A stretch of DNA of 55,147 bases from Deltaproteobacteria bacterium. Lineage in GTDB: Bacteria; Myxococcota_A; UBA796; CAJQPC01. Under the pieces are notes generated by a model. That model was not told where the DNA came from, did no database searches, and was given only the letters and a program-made list of their open reading frames with translations. The DNA lies in NCBI GenBank assembly GCA_016717595.1, contig JADKFE010000040.1:1-55147 (forward strand), written 5' to 3'. Below, piece by piece: positions 54,701 through 55,147 of this stretch. The position numbers were made by a program, and so were the translations under genes. Position 1 is the first letter of the stretch. Each line of letters starts with the position of its first letter.

Positions 54701-55147
54701 ACGTCGTCGTCCGCGCTGTCCAAGAGGCCATCACAGTCGTTGTCGGCGCCGTCACAGACCTCCACCCCGCCGGGGAAGGCCGCGGCGTTGAGGTCGTCAC
54801 AGTCGGTGATCGTGTCGGAGAAGCCCTCGGGGGCCTCACAGGCGGCGACGGTCACCGCGTCGCCTGCGTAGCCGTCCTCATCGGCGTCGCCGTAGAAGGT
54901 CTGGGCGTCGATGGCGTCGACGTCGATCAGGCCGTCGCAGTTGTTGTCGAGCTCGTCGCAGATCTCCTCCGCGCCGGGGTTCACCGCGGCGTTGTTGTCG
55001 TCGCAGTCCTCGGCTTGGGCGTAGCCGTCGGCGTCGAGGTCGGTGGGCGCGGCGGAGTCACCGCCAGAGGAGTCACCGCCGGAGGAGTCACCGCCGGAGG
55101 AGTCGCCGCCGGAGGAGTCACCGCCGGTGATCTCGGTGTCGTCGGGC
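51789..55147 (-). CDS. MopE/FG-GAP surface protein, 5' end outside window, one frameshift
   Basis: The frame is open from the right window edge to about 52917, where a one-base change gives a stop after DGAVSY; the other frame resumes DYAGRALAAGGDMDGDGYDE and runs to the stop at 51789. Coded order from the N-terminal side: a Gly-Gly-Asp-Ser-Ser linker, nine MopE-like units (DCDDxxAAVNPGAEExCDGLDNDCDGL type, about 70 residues each), then seven FG-GAP units with GDVNGDGYDDL loops. Seven makes one complete propeller. There is no MYXO-CTERM tail. Compared with the giant gene at 25066 the two modules are in opposite order. Probably a secreted Ca2+-dependent adhesin or enzyme scaffold (inference). 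Confidence 0.82.
54070..54730 (-). repeat. Tandem 216-219-bp repeats within the MopE region
   Basis: Three units sharing the CAGTCGTTGTCGAG-type start (near 54077, 54296 and 54512) and the phrase GCGCCGGGGGAGAT recur with 72-73-codon spacing. High DNA identity suggests recent duplication rather than old repeats. Confidence 0.6.
55055..55125 (-). repeat. 15-bp minisatellite encoding Gly-Gly-Asp-Ser-Ser
   Basis: About five tandem copies of GGAGGAGTCACCGCC (third-position variants) encode a flexible acidic linker ahead of the MopE units. Copies may continue or vary at the window edge. Confidence 0.8.

Overview
The window is very GC-rich. It carries several hallmarks of Myxococcota or related former Deltaproteobacteria: many short lipoproteins, MopE-type Cys/Asp repeats, FG-GAP propellers, MYXO-CTERM-like tails (Cys-Ser-Ser, hydrophobic stretch, Arg run), a PATAN-DnaJ-TPR protein and a DUF4157 protein. 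I infer a Gram-negative, polymer-degrading bacterium. I saw no tRNA, rRNA, CRISPR array or intact insertion sequence.

Layout. 1-2166: two minus-strand lipoproteins. 2323-6287: a decayed three-gene defence-type module (DUF3696-like ATPase, a possible Toprim-like partner, DUF262 protein). 6433-20830: a beta-1,3-glucan locus. A ROK regulator with its own promoter and operator is followed on the minus strand by a carbohydrate-binding lipoprotein, a glycosidase fused to an outer-membrane barrel, two more lipoproteins, a GH16 laminarinase, a 1100-residue phosphorylase-like enzyme, a GH1 beta-glucosidase and a GPH-type sugar transporter. A GH17 gene converges on it and a GH92 mannosidase lies just upstream. 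23132-30120: a small unknown gene, the PATAN-DnaJ-TPR protein and a giant FG-GAP/MopE lipoprotein. 30332-34041: a porin behind a good sigma-54 site, a dGTPase and a pirin. 34049-35627: ExbB/ExbD-type genes. 35701-36942: a Gly/Pro-rich lipoprotein and a single-domain response regulator. 37023-44828: a tight five-gene MoxR/DUF58/vWA operon. 44836-45492: stem-loops, a 52-residue membrane protein and a 41-bp tandem repeat. 45496-49037: a helical unknown, a second decayed ATPase pair and a DUF4157 protein. 49224-55147: a sulfatase-like protein, a dihaem peroxidase and a second MopE/FG-GAP protein cut by the window edge.

How the glucan genes may work together (inference): surface and periplasmic GH16, GH17 and the barrel-fused glycosidase cut beta-1,3-glucan, with the binding lipoproteins holding it. 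Oligosaccharides cross the inner membrane through the GPH symporter. In the cytoplasm the phosphorylase-like enzyme and GH1 release glucose-1-phosphate and glucose, and ROK senses sugar. No TonB-dependent SusC/SusD pair is present, so the fused barrel may provide the outer-membrane step.

Many genes carry single-base frameshifts, clustered at 2-10, 15, 20, 46-48 and 51-53 kb. The 2.3-6.3 and 46.3-47.8 kb genes look truly decayed. The rest could be assembly errors or recent mutations, and the sequence alone cannot decide.
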